A DNA stretch of 64,000 nt, from positions 1 through 64,000 of the forward strand of contig NZ_CAKKLY010000026.1 in NCBI RefSeq assembly GCF_918698095.1. The letters are read 5' to 3'. The notes under the pieces were generated by a model. The model worked only from the letters and a program-made list of their open reading frames with translations, had not been told where the DNA came from and searched no databases. Below are positions 1 through 9,146 of this stretch, in pieces. The translations under genes and the position numbers were made by a program. Positions within the stretch are counted from its first letter, which is position 1. Every line of letters starts with the position of its first letter. This DNA comes from Arthrobacter sp. Bi83. Lineage in GTDB: Bacteria; Actinomycetota; Actinomycetes; Actinomycetales; Micrococcaceae.

Positions 1-26
1 GGGAGGGGCTTAAGGATCCGTTCCCG

Positions 27-1430
27 CTAGGCGTCCGGGACGACGGCGATTTCGGTTTCGCTGGGCGGCTTCACCGGGAGGAGGACCAGCAGTCCGGCGA
101 GGAGCACCACCATGATCCCCAGAATGCCCCAGCGCTGTGCCTCCCCTTCAGCCACCAGCGGTGTGGCCACGGTGATGCACAGCGTGAACAGCGTCGGGGC
201 CAGGAAGCTGACGGCCCGGCCGGTGGTTGCGTACAGGCCGAACAGTTCTCCGGATTCGCCCTGCGGCGCCAACCTTGCCAGGTACGCGCGGGAAGACGAC
301 TGGGCCGGCCCCACGAACAGGCAAAGGAACAGCCCGAACACCCAGAACGTGGTGCTGCCGGCCCAGGCCGTGCCGAAGAAGACGTAGTCGCCGTTGCCCA
401 GCACCAGGATCACCGTCCCGGCGACCAGCAGGCCGGTCAGGGAGCCGAGGATCACGGCCTTGGGACCGACCCTGTCGTCCAGGAATCCGCCGACGATGGC
501 TCCCGCGGCAGCCACGATGTTGCCGAAGATGGCGAAGAAGATGACCTGCGAAAGTTCGAAGCCGAAGGTTCCTGCCGCAATGATCCCGCCGAACGTGAAG
601 ACCGCAGCCAGCCCGTCCCGGAAAATGGCGCTGGCCAGCAGGAAGAAAATCGTGTGCGGGCTGGTCCGGTAGATCGCCTTGATCCTGCGCATGAGCAGCC
701 CGTACGACGCGAGGAACCCGAGGCGGCCTCCGCGCCGGGCCCTGGGCAGTTCCGGGACAGCGAACATTACGGGCAGCGCGAAGATGAAGAACCACAATGC
801 CGAGAACACTGCCACCAGCCGGATGTTAAGGCTGTCCTGCGTGGAGGCGCCAAACCACTCGAAGCGGGGCTGGACGAAGAGCTGAAGCACAATCAGCAGG
901 GCCACGATTCCGCCGAGGTACCCCATGCCCCAGCCGAAGCCGCTGACCTTGCCGATGTTCCGCGGCGTGGAGACCTGCGCCAGCATGGCGTTGTAGTTGA
1001 CCCCGGCGAACTCAAAGAAGACGTTGGCCAGCGCGATCAGCGAGACTCCCAGCAGCAGGAACTCCGGGCCGGGGTACACGAAAAAGCAGAGCGCCGTCAG
1101 GAGCGCGACGACGGCGGTGTTGACTCCCAGCCACAGCTTGCGCCGGCCGCCGGTGTCCGAACGCTGTCCGGTAACGGGCGCCAGCAGTGCGATCGCCGCT
1201 CCCGCGATGGCCAGGGCTCCGCCGAGCACCGCCGATGCCTGGTCTTCGCCGCCGAACGCCTTGGAGGTCAGGTACACCGTGAAGACGAATGTGGTCATGA
1301 CGGCGTTGAACGCTGCGGAGCCCCAGTCCCAGGCGGCCCACGCCAGAATGCGCCCCTTGTTCGAGGCATTGTTCCCGGCTTCGAGTTCCGACGACGGCTG
1401 CATGGCCTCGGGAGCGGCGGCGGAGTTCAT
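27..1430 (-). CDS. MFS transporter, UMF1/Atg22-like
   Basis: This 467-residue integral membrane protein has about 12 hydrophobic segments and a central loop carrying the RGGRLGF stretch, as expected of a major facilitator. The segment FFEFAGVNYNAML followed by a glycine-rich helix with GFGWGMGYLGG resembles the UMF1/Atg22-like branch. The substrate cannot be read from sequence; related vacuolar proteins export amino acids. It starts with ATG and diverges from the Mrp operon with about 190 bases between the starts. The family call is fairly firm and the substrate is unknown. Confidence 0.85.
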   Translation of the reverse strand: MNSAAAPEAMQPSSELEAGNNASNKGRILAWAAWDWGSAAFNAVMTTFVFTVYLTSKAFGGEDQASAVLGGALAIAGAAIALLAPVTGQRSDTGGRRKLWLGVNTAVVALLTALCFFVYPGPEFLLLGVSLIALANVFFEFAGVNYNAMLAQVSTPRNIGKVSGFGWGMGYLGGIVALLIVLQLFVQPRFEWFGASTQDSLNIRLVAVFSALWFFIFALPVMFAVPELPRARRGGRLGFLASYGLLMRRIKAIYRTSPHTIFFLLASAIFRDGLAAVFTFGGIIAAGTFGFELSQVIFFAIFGNIVAAAGAIVGGFLDDRVGPKAVILGSLTGLLVAGTVILVLGNGDYVFFGTAWAGSTTFWVFGLFLCLFVGPAQSSSRAYLARLAPQGESGELFGLYATTGRAVSFLAPTLFTLCITVATPLVAEGEAQRWGILGIMVVLLAGLLVLLPVKPPSETEIAVVPDA

Positions 1431-1621
1431 AGGCAGATGCTATCCGCCCGCGGCGAACACTGACGGGAAACTCTCCCGCGGACCCGGGAAACTTGCGCCA
1501 ACTTCCGGCGGTGAAGGGAAAAGTGTCAGTGCCCGCTTGATAAACTGTCGGGACCGAACCCAACGAATGACCGCCTGCTCCAACTTTTGATAATCGAATT
1601 CCTGACTTTGCGGAGATACCA

Positions 1622-4600
1622 GTGATCACAGTCCTTGCCGTGCACTTTGCGGTTGCTGCTGTGGCGCCGCTTATCTTCCGGAAATTCGGTCGGAGTTCGT
1701 TTTATGCGCTGGCGGCCGTGCCCGCCGGCTCATTTGTCTGGCTGCTGCTGCAGCACGGCGCCGTCTACGGCACGGCGCCCCAGCACGCCGCTGGAGGTCC
1801 GGGCCAGGCCACCGAGGTCATCCCGTGGATCCCTGGCCTCGGCATGGAGTTTGCCTTCCGCATGGATGCCCTGGCCTGGGTCATGTCCCTGCTGGTGCTC
1901 GGCGTGGGCGCCCTGGTTCTCGTGTACTGCGCCCGGTACTTCAAGAACAAGGACAGCTACCTGGGCGGCTTCGGCGCCCAGCTTCTGGCGTTCGCCGGGG
2001 CGATGTTCGGCCTGGTCACCGCAGATGACCTGCTCCTGCTGTTCATCTTCTGGGAACTCACCACGGTCCTGTCGTATCTTCTGATCGGCTACGCGCGCAC
2101 CCGCCTCGCTGCCCGCCGCTCCGCCCTGCAGGCACTCATGGTCACGACGGCGGGCGGCCTTGCCATGCTCGTTGGCCTGATCATGCTCGGGGCCAGTGCC
2201 GGCACCTACCGGATATCAGCCATCCTGGAACAGGCGCCCGGGCTGGTCGGCGGGCAAACGGCGGGAGCCGTGGGCGCCGCCGTCGTACTGATCCTTATTG
2301 GCGCGGTCACCAAATCAGCGCTGGTCCCGTTCCACTTCTGGCTTCCGGGAGCCATGGCCGCCCCCACGCCAGTGAGCGCCTACCTGCACGCAGCTGCGAT
2401 GGTGAAGGCCGGCGTCTACATCGTGGCACGGCTGGCCCCGGGATTCACCGATACGGCGTGCTGGCTCCCCATGGTGCTTGGGCTGGGCCTAGCCACCATG
2501 CTCGTGGGCGGGTACCGGGCACTGCGGCAGACCGACATCAAGCTCATCCTGGCCTACGGCACCGTCAGCCAGCTCGGCTTCCTCACCATGGTGGTGGGCC
2601 TTGGCAAACCCGACGCGGCGCTCGCGGGCCTCGCCTTGTTGCTGGCGCACGGACTCTTCAAGGCCACGCTGTTCCTCGTGGTTGGCATCATCGACCACCA
2701 GTCCGGCACGCGCGATATCCGCAAGCTCTCCGGCGTCTTCCGGTCGTCGCGTGCCCTGGCGGTCGTGGCCGCGATCGGTGCCGCCTCCATGGCGGGTGTC
2801 CCGCTGCTGGGAGGCTTTGTGGCCAAAGAATCCGTGCTCGAGGCCTTCGTCCACTTCGCGGGCGAGCCCGGCTACGGACCGTGGGGCGCGGTGGTCCTCG
2901 CCGGAGTGGTGCTCGGATCAGTGCTTACTTTCGCCTACAGCGCCCGGTTCCTGTGGGGCGCCTTCGCGGAGAAGCCGGGCGTGGACCGTACGCCGTTCAA
3001 GGCGATCAAGCCGTCCTTCCTCGCGGCGCCCGCCGTCCTGAGTTTTCTCACCATCGTTTACGGCCTGTGGCCTGCGCCGGTGGACAGCTGGATCCAGCCG
3101 TACGCTGCCCTGTTCACCGGGGGAACGGCCGACGCCGGGACCGGCGGAGGTGCCGCCGGGCACCTGGCGCTGTGGCACGGTCTCACTCCGGCGCTGGGGC
3201 TGACGGCCGTCACCTTCGCACTCGGCCTTGCTATGTTCTACGCCCGCGGGCTGGTGGACCGAGCGCAGAGCGCGGTCCCCGGATGGATTGACGCGGACCG
3301 CGGCTACCAGCTGACCATCGGCGCCCTGGACGACGCCGCCGTGTGGATCACAGGCCGCACGCAGCGCGGTTCGCTGTACTTCTACCTCGCCGTGATCCTG
3401 ACCGTCGCGTTCGTGCTGCCGCTGACCGCCCTCATCGCCGCGGGCAAACCGCTGCCGGAAGGGCTGTACTTCATCGATCCCAACTCGCCGCTGCAGATCG
3501 TGGCGGGGGCCGGGATCGTGATCGGGGCCCTGGCGGCAGTCCGGGCCAACAAGCGCTTCCTGGCGGTGCTCATGGTCTCGGTGACCGGCTACGGCATTGC
3601 CCTGATGTTCGCACTGCAGGGCGCGCCGGACCTTGCTCTGACGCAGATGCTGGTGGAAACCATCATCCTGGTGGCCTTCGTCCTGGCCATGCGCAGCCTG
3701 CCGGCCGAACTCCGGGACCGCACCGGCGGCAAGTACCGCGTGGTCCGCGTGATCATCGGGCTGGCCTTTGGCGCCACCATGGTCTTCGCCGCCATCCACG
3801 CCATGGGTGCCCGGGTTGCGACGCCGGTGTCCCTGGAGTTCCCGAAGCTCGCCTACGAGGGCGGCGGTGGGCTGAACATCGTTAATGTCACGCTCGTGGA
3901 CATCCGGGTGTGGGACACGTTCGGCGAGATCTCGGTGCTTGCGCTGGCCGCGACCGGCGTCGCCAGCCTGATCTTCATCCGCGGCCGCGGCGACGGCATC
4001 CGCGCATCGGCCACAGTGGCCGAGGGCACGGTGGGCCGCCGCAGGGGAGTGGACAAGTCGTCGCGTGACGGCGCCGCCTTGGCGCTGAGCCGCAAGTTCG
4101 CCGCCGCCTCCCGCGACGCGTGGCTCGTGGCAGGCCGCACCATGGCGCCCGAACGGCGCTCCATCATCTTTGAAGTGGTCACGCGGCTGATCTTTCACTC
4201 GATGATCATCTTTTCTCTCTACCTGCTGTTGGCCGGGCACAACCTTCCCGGCGGCGGGTTCGCGGGCGGGCTCATGGCAGGGCTGGCCCTCACCCTCCGC
4301 TACCTGGCGGGCGGACGCTACGAGCTTCGGGAGGCCACCCCCATCAGCGCCGGAACCCTGCTGGGGATCGGCCTGGCAACGGCCGCCGCGTCCGGCGTGG
4401 CCCCGCTCCTGCTGGGCGGGCAGGTGTTCCAAAGCGCCATCGTTGAGGTGTGGCTGCCGGTTTTCGGGGACATCAAGTTTGTCACGTCCACCATCTTCGA
4501 CACCGGCGTCTACATTGTGGTGATCGGGCTGGTGCTGGACGTGCTGCGCAGCCTGGGAGCCGAGATCGACGAGCATTTCGAGGAACAGCCCGGGCAATCC

Positions 4601-4762
4601 GCCGAGGGGCAATCCGCCGGCCCGCCCGCCGAAGCCGAACCCTCCGCCGGCCCGCAGTCCGAAGCCGAACCTTCCGAAACCCAGCCAGCCGAGGACAGCC
4701 CGTCCGCCGGGGACCGGGGGCCCGGCGTCCCGGCCGAGACCACCGCGAGGGGACAGGCATGA
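1622..4762 (+). CDS. mrpA: Na+/H+ antiporter subunit A fused to subunit B
   Basis: This is the largest subunit of the Mrp multisubunit cation/proton antiporter, which extrudes Na+ using the proton gradient. Residues 1 to about 780 are the NuoL-like MrpA part, with many membrane helices and the conserved HAAAMVKAGVY and LLLAHGLFKA segments. From about residue 840 an MrpB domain follows, with IFHSMIIFSLYLLLAGHNLPGGGF. The last 70 residues are a hydrophilic Pro/Ser/Glu tail encoded partly by a 30-bp duplication. The GTG start is supported by a GGAG seven bases upstream. Its stop overlaps the mrpC start. Confidence 0.93.
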   Translation: MITVLAVHFAVAAVAPLIFRKFGRSSFYALAAVPAGSFVWLLLQHGAVYGTAPQHAAGGPGQATEVIPWIPGLGMEFAFRMDALAWVMSLLVLGVGALVLVYCARYFKNKDSYLGGFGAQLLAFAGAMFGLVTADDLLLLFIFWELTTVLSYLLIGYARTRLAARRSALQALMVTTAGGLAMLVGLIMLGASAGTYRISAILEQAPGLVGGQTAGAVGAAVVLILIGAVTKSALVPFHFWLPGAMAAPTPVSAYLHAAAMVKAGVYIVARLAPGFTDTACWLPMVLGLGLATMLVGGYRALRQTDIKLILAYGTVSQLGFLTMVVGLGKPDAALAGLALLLAHGLFKATLFLVVGIIDHQSGTRDIRKLSGVFRSSRALAVVAAIGAASMAGVPLLGGFVAKESVLEAFVHFAGEPGYGPWGAVVLAGVVLGSVLTFAYSARFLWGAFAEKPGVDRTPFKAIKPSFLAAPAVLSFLTIVYGLWPAPVDSWIQPYAALFTGGTADAGTGGGAAGHLALWHGLTPALGLTAVTFALGLAMFYARGLVDRAQSAVPGWIDADRGYQLTIGALDDAAVWITGRTQRGSLYFYLAVILTVAFVLPLTALIAAGKPLPEGLYFIDPNSPLQIVAGAGIVIGALAAVRANKRFLAVLMVSVTGYGIALMFALQGAPDLALTQMLVETIILVAFVLAMRSLPAELRDRTGGKYRVVRVIIGLAFGATMVFAAIHAMGARVATPVSLEFPKLAYEGGGGLNIVNVTLVDIRVWDTFGEISVLALAATGVASLIFIRGRGDGIRASATVAEGTVGRRRGVDKSSRDGAALALSRKFAAASRDAWLVAGRTMAPERRSIIFEVVTRLIFHSMIIFSLYLLLAGHNLPGGGFAGGLMAGLALTLRYLAGGRYELREATPISAGTLLGIGLATAAASGVAPLLLGGQVFQSAIVEVWLPVFGDIKFVTSTIFDTGVYIVVIGLVLDVLRSLGAEIDEHFEEQPGQSAEGQSAGPPAEAEPSAGPQSEAEPSETQPAEDSPSAGDRGPGVPAETTARGQA
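4613..4672 (+). repeat. 30-bp tandem duplication in the mrpA 3' end
   Basis: Two adjacent 30-bp units (4613-4642 and 4643-4672) begin TCCGCCGGCCCG and end in GAAGCCGAACC plus one base. They are in frame and encode two similar ten-residue blocks (SAGPPAEAEP and SAGPQSEAEP) in the hydrophilic tail of the MrpA/B fusion. Just upstream, GGGCAATCCGCCG is also repeated. Confidence 0.85.
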
Positions 4763-5346
4763 GCGTCAACCTCACCCTGCTGACCGTCATGGGCGCGCTG
4801 TATGCGTGCGGCATCTACCTCATTCTCGAGCGCAGCCTCACCCGCGTGCTGCTGGGCCTGATGCTGCTGGCCAATGCCACCAACCTGCTGATCCTTGCCA
4901 CCGGCGGCTACGCCGGCCTGGCCCCGTTCTTCAGCAAAGACACGGACCCAGGCGCCTACAACGACCCCCTGCCCCAGGCACTGATCCTGACCTCGATCGT
5001 GATCTCCTTCGCCGTTACCGCCTTTATGCTGGGCATCATTTACCGGACCTGGGTGCTGGCCCGCCAGGACGAGATCCAGGACGACGTCGAGGACCGCCGC
5101 GTCGCGGCAACACCCAGCTTCGATGCCGAGGACGACGCCGTCATCCCGGTGGAAACCTCCGAGTTCCCGCTCACCATGCTCGGCTCCGACGGCGCGGCTG
5201 TGTCTGACTCGTCCGCAGCTGAAGCCGCTCCCGCGCCGGCCGCAGTCCCGGCGGGCGGAGGAACCATCTCCGCCGAAGATGCCGCGCGGGAAGAGAAGCC
5301 CGGCTCCGCCAACCTCGATATCAACACTGAAGGAGGCGGAAAGTGA
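4759..5346 (+). CDS. mrpC: Na+/H+ antiporter subunit C with C-terminal extension
   Basis: This NuoK-like membrane subunit of the Mrp antiporter has three hydrophobic segments in residues 1-110 (GALYACGIYLILERSLTRVL; LTSIVISFAVTAFMLGI). Typical MrpC ends near residue 110-130, but this one has 195 residues, and the last 85 form an acidic Ala/Pro-rich hydrophilic tail. The ATG at 4759 was chosen because it overlaps the mrpA stop as ATGA and matches the family N-terminus. It overlaps mrpD by four bases, which suggests translational coupling. Confidence 0.92.
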   Translation: MSVNLTLLTVMGALYACGIYLILERSLTRVLLGLMLLANATNLLILATGGYAGLAPFFSKDTDPGAYNDPLPQALILTSIVISFAVTAFMLGIIYRTWVLARQDEIQDDVEDRRVAATPSFDAEDDAVIPVETSEFPLTMLGSDGAAVSDSSAAEAAPAPAAVPAGGGTISAEDAAREEKPGSANLDINTEGGGK

Positions 5347-7007
5347 GCATCGCAAGCCTGGCCCCGCTCGCCGTCGTTCTTCCCATCCTGGGCGCAGCCC
5401 TGACGTTCGTGCTGATCCGGCGCTCGCGGGCACAGCGGGCCGTGAGCATAGCGCTGCTGTCCCTCACCCTGCTGCTCGAATGCCTGCTGCTGGCCTCCGT
5501 CTGGGACGGCGGAACGGAGGCGGTGAACATCGGTGGCTGGCTGCCGCCCTGGGGGATCGTGCTGGTGGTGGATCAGTTCTCCTCGCTGATGCTGGTGGTG
5601 TCCTCCGCGGTGAGCCTCGCGGTCCTGGTGTACGCCACCGGTCAGGGCATGGCCGACGGCGACGAGGACGCCCCCGTGTCGATCTTCCACCCCACGTACC
5701 TGATTCTCGTGGCAGGTGTCTCGAACGCATTCCTCTCCGGTGATCTCTTCAATCTCTACGTCGGCTTCGAGATCCTGCTCACCGCCAGCTACGTTCTGAT
5801 GACCCTGGGCGGGACAGGTCCGCGCGTCCGTGCCGGCGTCACGTACGTGGTGGTCTCGGTAGTCTCCTCAGTGCTGTTCCTGATCGCGATCGCCATGATC
5901 TACGGGGCCACCGGCACCATCAACATGGCGGACCTCGCCATCAAACTTGCGGAGCTGGACCCGGGCACCAAAACGCTGCTGCACGTCATGATCCTGGTGG
6001 CGTTCGGCATCAAGGCCGCCGTGTTCCCGCTGTCCTTCTGGCTGCCTGACTCCTATCCCACGGCACCGGCCCCCGTGACGGCAGTGTTCGCCGGCCTGCT
6101 GACCAAGGTGGGCGTCTATGCCATGGTGCGCACAGAGACCCTCCTCTTCCCCGGCGACACCCTCAACTCACCGCTGATGGTGGCCGCGCTGCTGACCATG
6201 GTGGTGGGGATCCTGGGTGCCCTGGCCCAAAGCGACATCAAGCGTCTGCTGTCCTTCACCCTGGTCAGTCACATCGGCTACATGGTGTTCGGATTGGCCA
6301 TGTCCTCGGTGGCGGGGCTCGCCGCTGCCGTGTTCTATGTGGCCCACCACATCACCATCCAGACCAGTCTCTTCCTGGTCACCGGCCTGATCGAGCGCCG
6401 CGGCGGAAGCTCGTCCGTGGACCGGCTGGCGGGGCTGGCCAAGCTGTCGCCACTGCTGGCTTTGCTGTTCTTCATCCCCGCCATGAACCTCGCGGGCATC
6501 CCGCCGTTCTCCGGATTCCTTGGCAAGCTGGGGCTGATGCAGGCCGGCATCCAGCTCGGCACCCCGCTGGCCTACTCGCTGGTCATCGGCGGCGTTGTGA
6601 CGAGCCTCCTGACCCTGCTGGCGGTGGCCCGGGTCTGGAACCGTGCGTTCTGGCGAAAGGCCGACGACGCCGAGCACCCCGACCCCGTCCTGCTCGCCGA
6701 CACCAAGGATTCGGCCACGGGCCACCGGGCGGGCAAGCGCAACGTCGTCCTGCTGCCCCGGACCATGGTGGGCTCCACGCTGGGCCTGGTGGTCCTCGGC
6801 GTGGCGCTCACGGTCTTCGCCGGCCCGCTCTTCCGGGTGGCGGGCCAGTCCGCTGAGGCCATGCTGGACAGGTCTGCGTACATCAAGGCGGTGCTGGGTG
6901 AGCATGCGCCCGTTCCGGGCCTGGCCGTGGGTGGCAGCACCCTGAGCGGCAGCACCCTGAAGGGCAGCACCCTGAGCGGCAGTGACCCGGGCGGTGACGG
7001 AAGATGA
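5343..7007 (+). CDS. mrpD: Na+/H+ antiporter subunit D
   Basis: This NuoM/NuoN-like proton-translocating subunit has about 554 residues and some 14 membrane segments. Conserved signatures include FGIKAAVFPLSFWLPDSYPTAP, GVYAMVRTE and AQSDIKRLLSFTLVSHIGYM. The GTG start overlaps the mrpC stop. The C-terminal 30 residues are a Gly/Ser/Thr repeat tail produced by three 15-bp units and are probably dispensable for transport (inference). Confidence 0.93.
   Translation: MSIASLAPLAVVLPILGAALTFVLIRRSRAQRAVSIALLSLTLLLECLLLASVWDGGTEAVNIGGWLPPWGIVLVVDQFSSLMLVVSSAVSLAVLVYATGQGMADGDEDAPVSIFHPTYLILVAGVSNAFLSGDLFNLYVGFEILLTASYVLMTLGGTGPRVRAGVTYVVVSVVSSVLFLIAIAMIYGATGTINMADLAIKLAELDPGTKTLLHVMILVAFGIKAAVFPLSFWLPDSYPTAPAPVTAVFAGLLTKVGVYAMVRTETLLFPGDTLNSPLMVAALLTMVVGILGALAQSDIKRLLSFTLVSHIGYMVFGLAMSSVAGLAAAVFYVAHHITIQTSLFLVTGLIERRGGSSSVDRLAGLAKLSPLLALLFFIPAMNLAGIPPFSGFLGKLGLMQAGIQLGTPLAYSLVIGGVVTSLLTLLAVARVWNRAFWRKADDAEHPDPVLLADTKDSATGHRAGKRNVVLLPRTMVGSTLGLVVLGVALTVFAGPLFRVAGQSAEAMLDRSAYIKAVLGEHAPVPGLAVGGSTLSGSTLKGSTLSGSDPGGDGR
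6933..6977 (+). repeat. 15-bp x 3 in-frame tandem repeat at the mrpD 3' end
   Basis: Three units, two of GGCAGCACCCTGAGC and a middle GGCAGCACCCTGAAG, lie head to tail and encode GSTLS-like pentapeptides. A partial unit, GGCAGTGAC, follows. This looks like recent slippage expansion. Confidence 0.9.
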
Positions 7008-7549
7008 GCCGGAAGCGGATCTCCCTGCGGCAGGAACTGCCGCTGCTTGTATGGCTCGTGATCGTCTGGGGTGCCCTCTGGCAGGACTTCAGTCCGGGCA
7101 ACCTGCTGTTCGGTGCCCTGCTCGCCGCCGTCGTGGCCCGCCTGTTCTACCTGCCGCCGGTGGAGCTGAGCGGGCGCTTCAGCGTCCTCCGGGCCATCCC
7201 GTTCGCCGTGCAGTTCCTAGGCAGGGTGGTGGCCGCCAGCTTCCAGGTCTTCTACCTGGCCGTGGTGCGGGGGCCCAAGGTGACCAACGCCGTCGTCGCC
7301 GTTCCGCTGCGGAGCCATTCTGACCTGATGGTGACCGCCACCGGGCACGTGATCTCGCTGATTCCCGGATCGCTCGTGGTTGAGGTGGACAGGTCCACGT
7401 CCACGCTCTACATCCACGGCCTGAACGTTAGGAACGCTGACGACGTGCTGAAGCTCCGCAAGGAAGTTCGGGACACCGAGGCGGGGCTGATCCGCGTCAT
7501 GGGCACGAAGGAAGAACTTGCAGCCCTGAACCTGGAGGTGGGCGCATGA
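7004..7549 (+). CDS. mrpE: Na+/H+ antiporter subunit E
   Basis: This 181-residue protein has two or three N-terminal membrane segments and the MrpE signature around VISLIPGSLVVEVDRSTSTLYIHGL. Its ATG overlaps the mrpD stop and its stop overlaps the mrpF start. It is part of the membrane-embedded antiporter complex and has no known catalytic residues. Confidence 0.92.
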   Translation: MSRKRISLRQELPLLVWLVIVWGALWQDFSPGNLLFGALLAAVVARLFYLPPVELSGRFSVLRAIPFAVQFLGRVVAASFQVFYLAVVRGPKVTNAVVAVPLRSHSDLMVTATGHVISLIPGSLVVEVDRSTSTLYIHGLNVRNADDVLKLRKEVRDTEAGLIRVMGTKEELAALNLEVGA

Positions 7550-7824
7550 TGGAGCTCGTCCTGACCGTGACCGCCGTGGTGTTGTCCCTGGCCGCGGCCG
7601 GTGCGATCGTGCGCATCGCCCGTGGTCCGTCGCTGCTGGACCGGGTCCTGGCGGCCGACGTCCTGCTGGCCATCCTGGGCGCGGCGCTGTGCATCGACAT
7701 GGCCGTGAACAGGCACCTAAACAACCTGATGCTGCTGGTGGCGGTGTCCATCATCGGGTTCATCGGCTCAGTGACGGTGGCGCGCTTCGTGGCCGACCGG
7801 CGGGAGCACCTCAATGAATCCTGA
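7546..7824 (+). CDS. mrpF: Na+/H+ antiporter subunit F
   Basis: This small 92-residue subunit has three transmembrane segments and the typical VRIARGPSLLDRVLAADVL stretch after the first helix. It overlaps mrpE by four bases and mrpG by eleven, so all the mrp genes are translationally linked. Confidence 0.92.
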   Translation: MMELVLTVTAVVLSLAAAGAIVRIARGPSLLDRVLAADVLLAILGAALCIDMAVNRHLNNLMLLVAVSIIGFIGSVTVARFVADRREHLNES

Positions 7825-8230
7825 CGCCAACGTCGTGGACACGGTCATCGATGCTGTGTCCGCCGTGTTCATGATCGTGGGGGCAGTGATGTCCCTGGCC
7901 GCGGCCATCGGCCTGCTGCGGTTCCCGGACCTCATGAGCCGCATGCACGCTGCCACCAAGCCACAGGTGCTCGGGCTGTTCCTTCTGCTGGCCGCCGTGG
8001 GCCTGCAGCTGCGCACGTGGTGGGTGTGGCCGGTACTGCTCCTGGCGTGGATCTTCCAGCTGCTCACGGTGCCGGTGTCCGCCCATATGGTGGGCCGGGC
8101 CGGCTACCGCACCAAGCACCTCCACCGGGAACTGCTCAGCACGGATGAGCTGGAAGCCGTTGTGCTGAAGGCCGCCGAAGCGGCCAAAGCGCCGGCTTCC
8201 GACGGCGGCCGGTCACCTGCCGCGGAGTGA
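7814..8230 (+). CDS. mrpG: Na+/H+ antiporter subunit G
   Basis: This 138-residue subunit has three transmembrane helices and the family motif LLRFPDLMSRMHAATKPQVLG. It is the last gene of the Mrp operon. Like MrpA, MrpC and MrpD here, it ends in a hydrophilic Ala-rich extension (about residues 100-138). Only ten bases separate its stop from the stop of the convergent dehydrogenase. Confidence 0.92.
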   Translation: MNPDANVVDTVIDAVSAVFMIVGAVMSLAAAIGLLRFPDLMSRMHAATKPQVLGLFLLLAAVGLQLRTWWVWPVLLLAWIFQLLTVPVSAHMVGRAGYRTKHLHRELLSTDELEAVVLKAAEAAKAPASDGGRSPAAE

Positions 8231-8240
8231 GCCGTTGCGT

Positions 8241-9005
8241 TCAGGCCTGGTCGGTGGGCATGATCCACAGCTCGCCGATGGAGGCGTGCCGGGGCCGGGT
8301 GACCATGTAGGCGACGCCGTCGGCGATGTCCTCGGGTGCGAGGACCTCCGTCTGCTCATAGAACGGATCGATCATCTCGCCGCGGACCTCGGGGTTGTTG
8401 TGTGAACCCAGTTCGGTGTCCACGCCGCCGGGTTCCAGGACGCCGACGCGCACGTGGCGCTGGGTGACTTCCTGGCGAAGGGATTCGGTAAAGCCGTTGA
8501 CGCCGAACTTTGTCAGGTTGTAGACGCCGTAGCCGTTCCAGGCGACGCGCCCGGCGATCGAGCTGATGTTGACGATGTCCGCGACGCGGCGCGGGCCGTC
8601 CTCGGCGGCTCTGAGCAGGTGCGGCAGGGCGGCGTGCGTGGTGTGGAGCAGGCCCTGGACGTTGATGGCGATCATGCGGTCCCACTCGGCGGGGTCGGCG
8701 CCGACGACCGGGCCAAGGAGCATGAGGCCGGCGTTGTTGACCAGGATGTCCAGCTGTCCGAAGCGCTCAGCGGTCCGGTCTACGGCGGCCTGCGCCTGGG
8801 CGCGGTCGGTGATGTCGGCTTCGATGACCAATGCGGTGCCGCCGGCTTCTTCGATCTCTGCGGCCAGAGCCTCCAGGCGGTCCCGGCGCCGGGCGACGAG
8901 CGCGACGGACGCGCCGATTGCAGCGAGCTGCCGAGCGGTGGCGGCGCCGATGCCGCTGCTGGCGCCGGTGACGAGGGCGGCAGTTCCGGTCAGTTTCGAT
9001 GTCAT
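8241..9005 (-). CDS. SDR family oxidoreductase
   Basis: This is a classical short-chain dehydrogenase/reductase of 254 residues. The NAD(P)-binding motif TGASSGIG lies near residue 14, NNAG near 90, the catalytic Ser in NISSIAG, and the Tyr-Lys pair in YGVYNLTKFG. The Arg-rich ARRRDR after beta-strand 2 suggests NADP(H) preference (inference). The substrate is unknown. It lies downstream of a second SDR and an HTH regulator on the same strand, probably co-transcribed. Confidence 0.88.
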   Translation of the reverse strand: MTSKLTGTAALVTGASSGIGAATARQLAAIGASVALVARRRDRLEALAAEIEEAGGTALVIEADITDRAQAQAAVDRTAERFGQLDILVNNAGLMLLGPVVGADPAEWDRMIAINVQGLLHTTHAALPHLLRAAEDGPRRVADIVNISSIAGRVAWNGYGVYNLTKFGVNGFTESLRQEVTQRHVRVGVLEPGGVDTELGSHNNPEVRGEMIDPFYEQTEVLAPEDIADGVAYMVTRPRHASIGELWIMPTDQA

Positions 9006-9146
9006 GGCTGGGTTCTCCTCAAGATGTTGGTGCCGGTTTTGGGCAGCCGGTAGCCATAGCCGTCCAGCGGGTTGGTGGCGGTGGGCTTTGCGGCGGGTTT
9101 GGGAGACGGCGGCGGGACCTCCCTCCGTCGTCCGTTTGCGTTGCTG

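Noticed and set aside
1431-1621. Search for a riboswitch or sRNA in the gap before mrpA
   Set aside because: No conserved motif or strong hairpin was seen; only a ribosome-binding site for mrpA is supportable.
2918-4612. Long minus-strand open frame opposite mrpA
   Set aside because: Its composition (Asp, His, Gln, Arg-rich low complexity) is typical of GC-driven shadow frames, and mrpA on the other strand is unmistakable.
9006-9146. Possible small gene between the two SDR genes
   Set aside because: The frame running through it continues into the second SDR gene in antisense-like composition and has no ribosome site; it looks like spacer.
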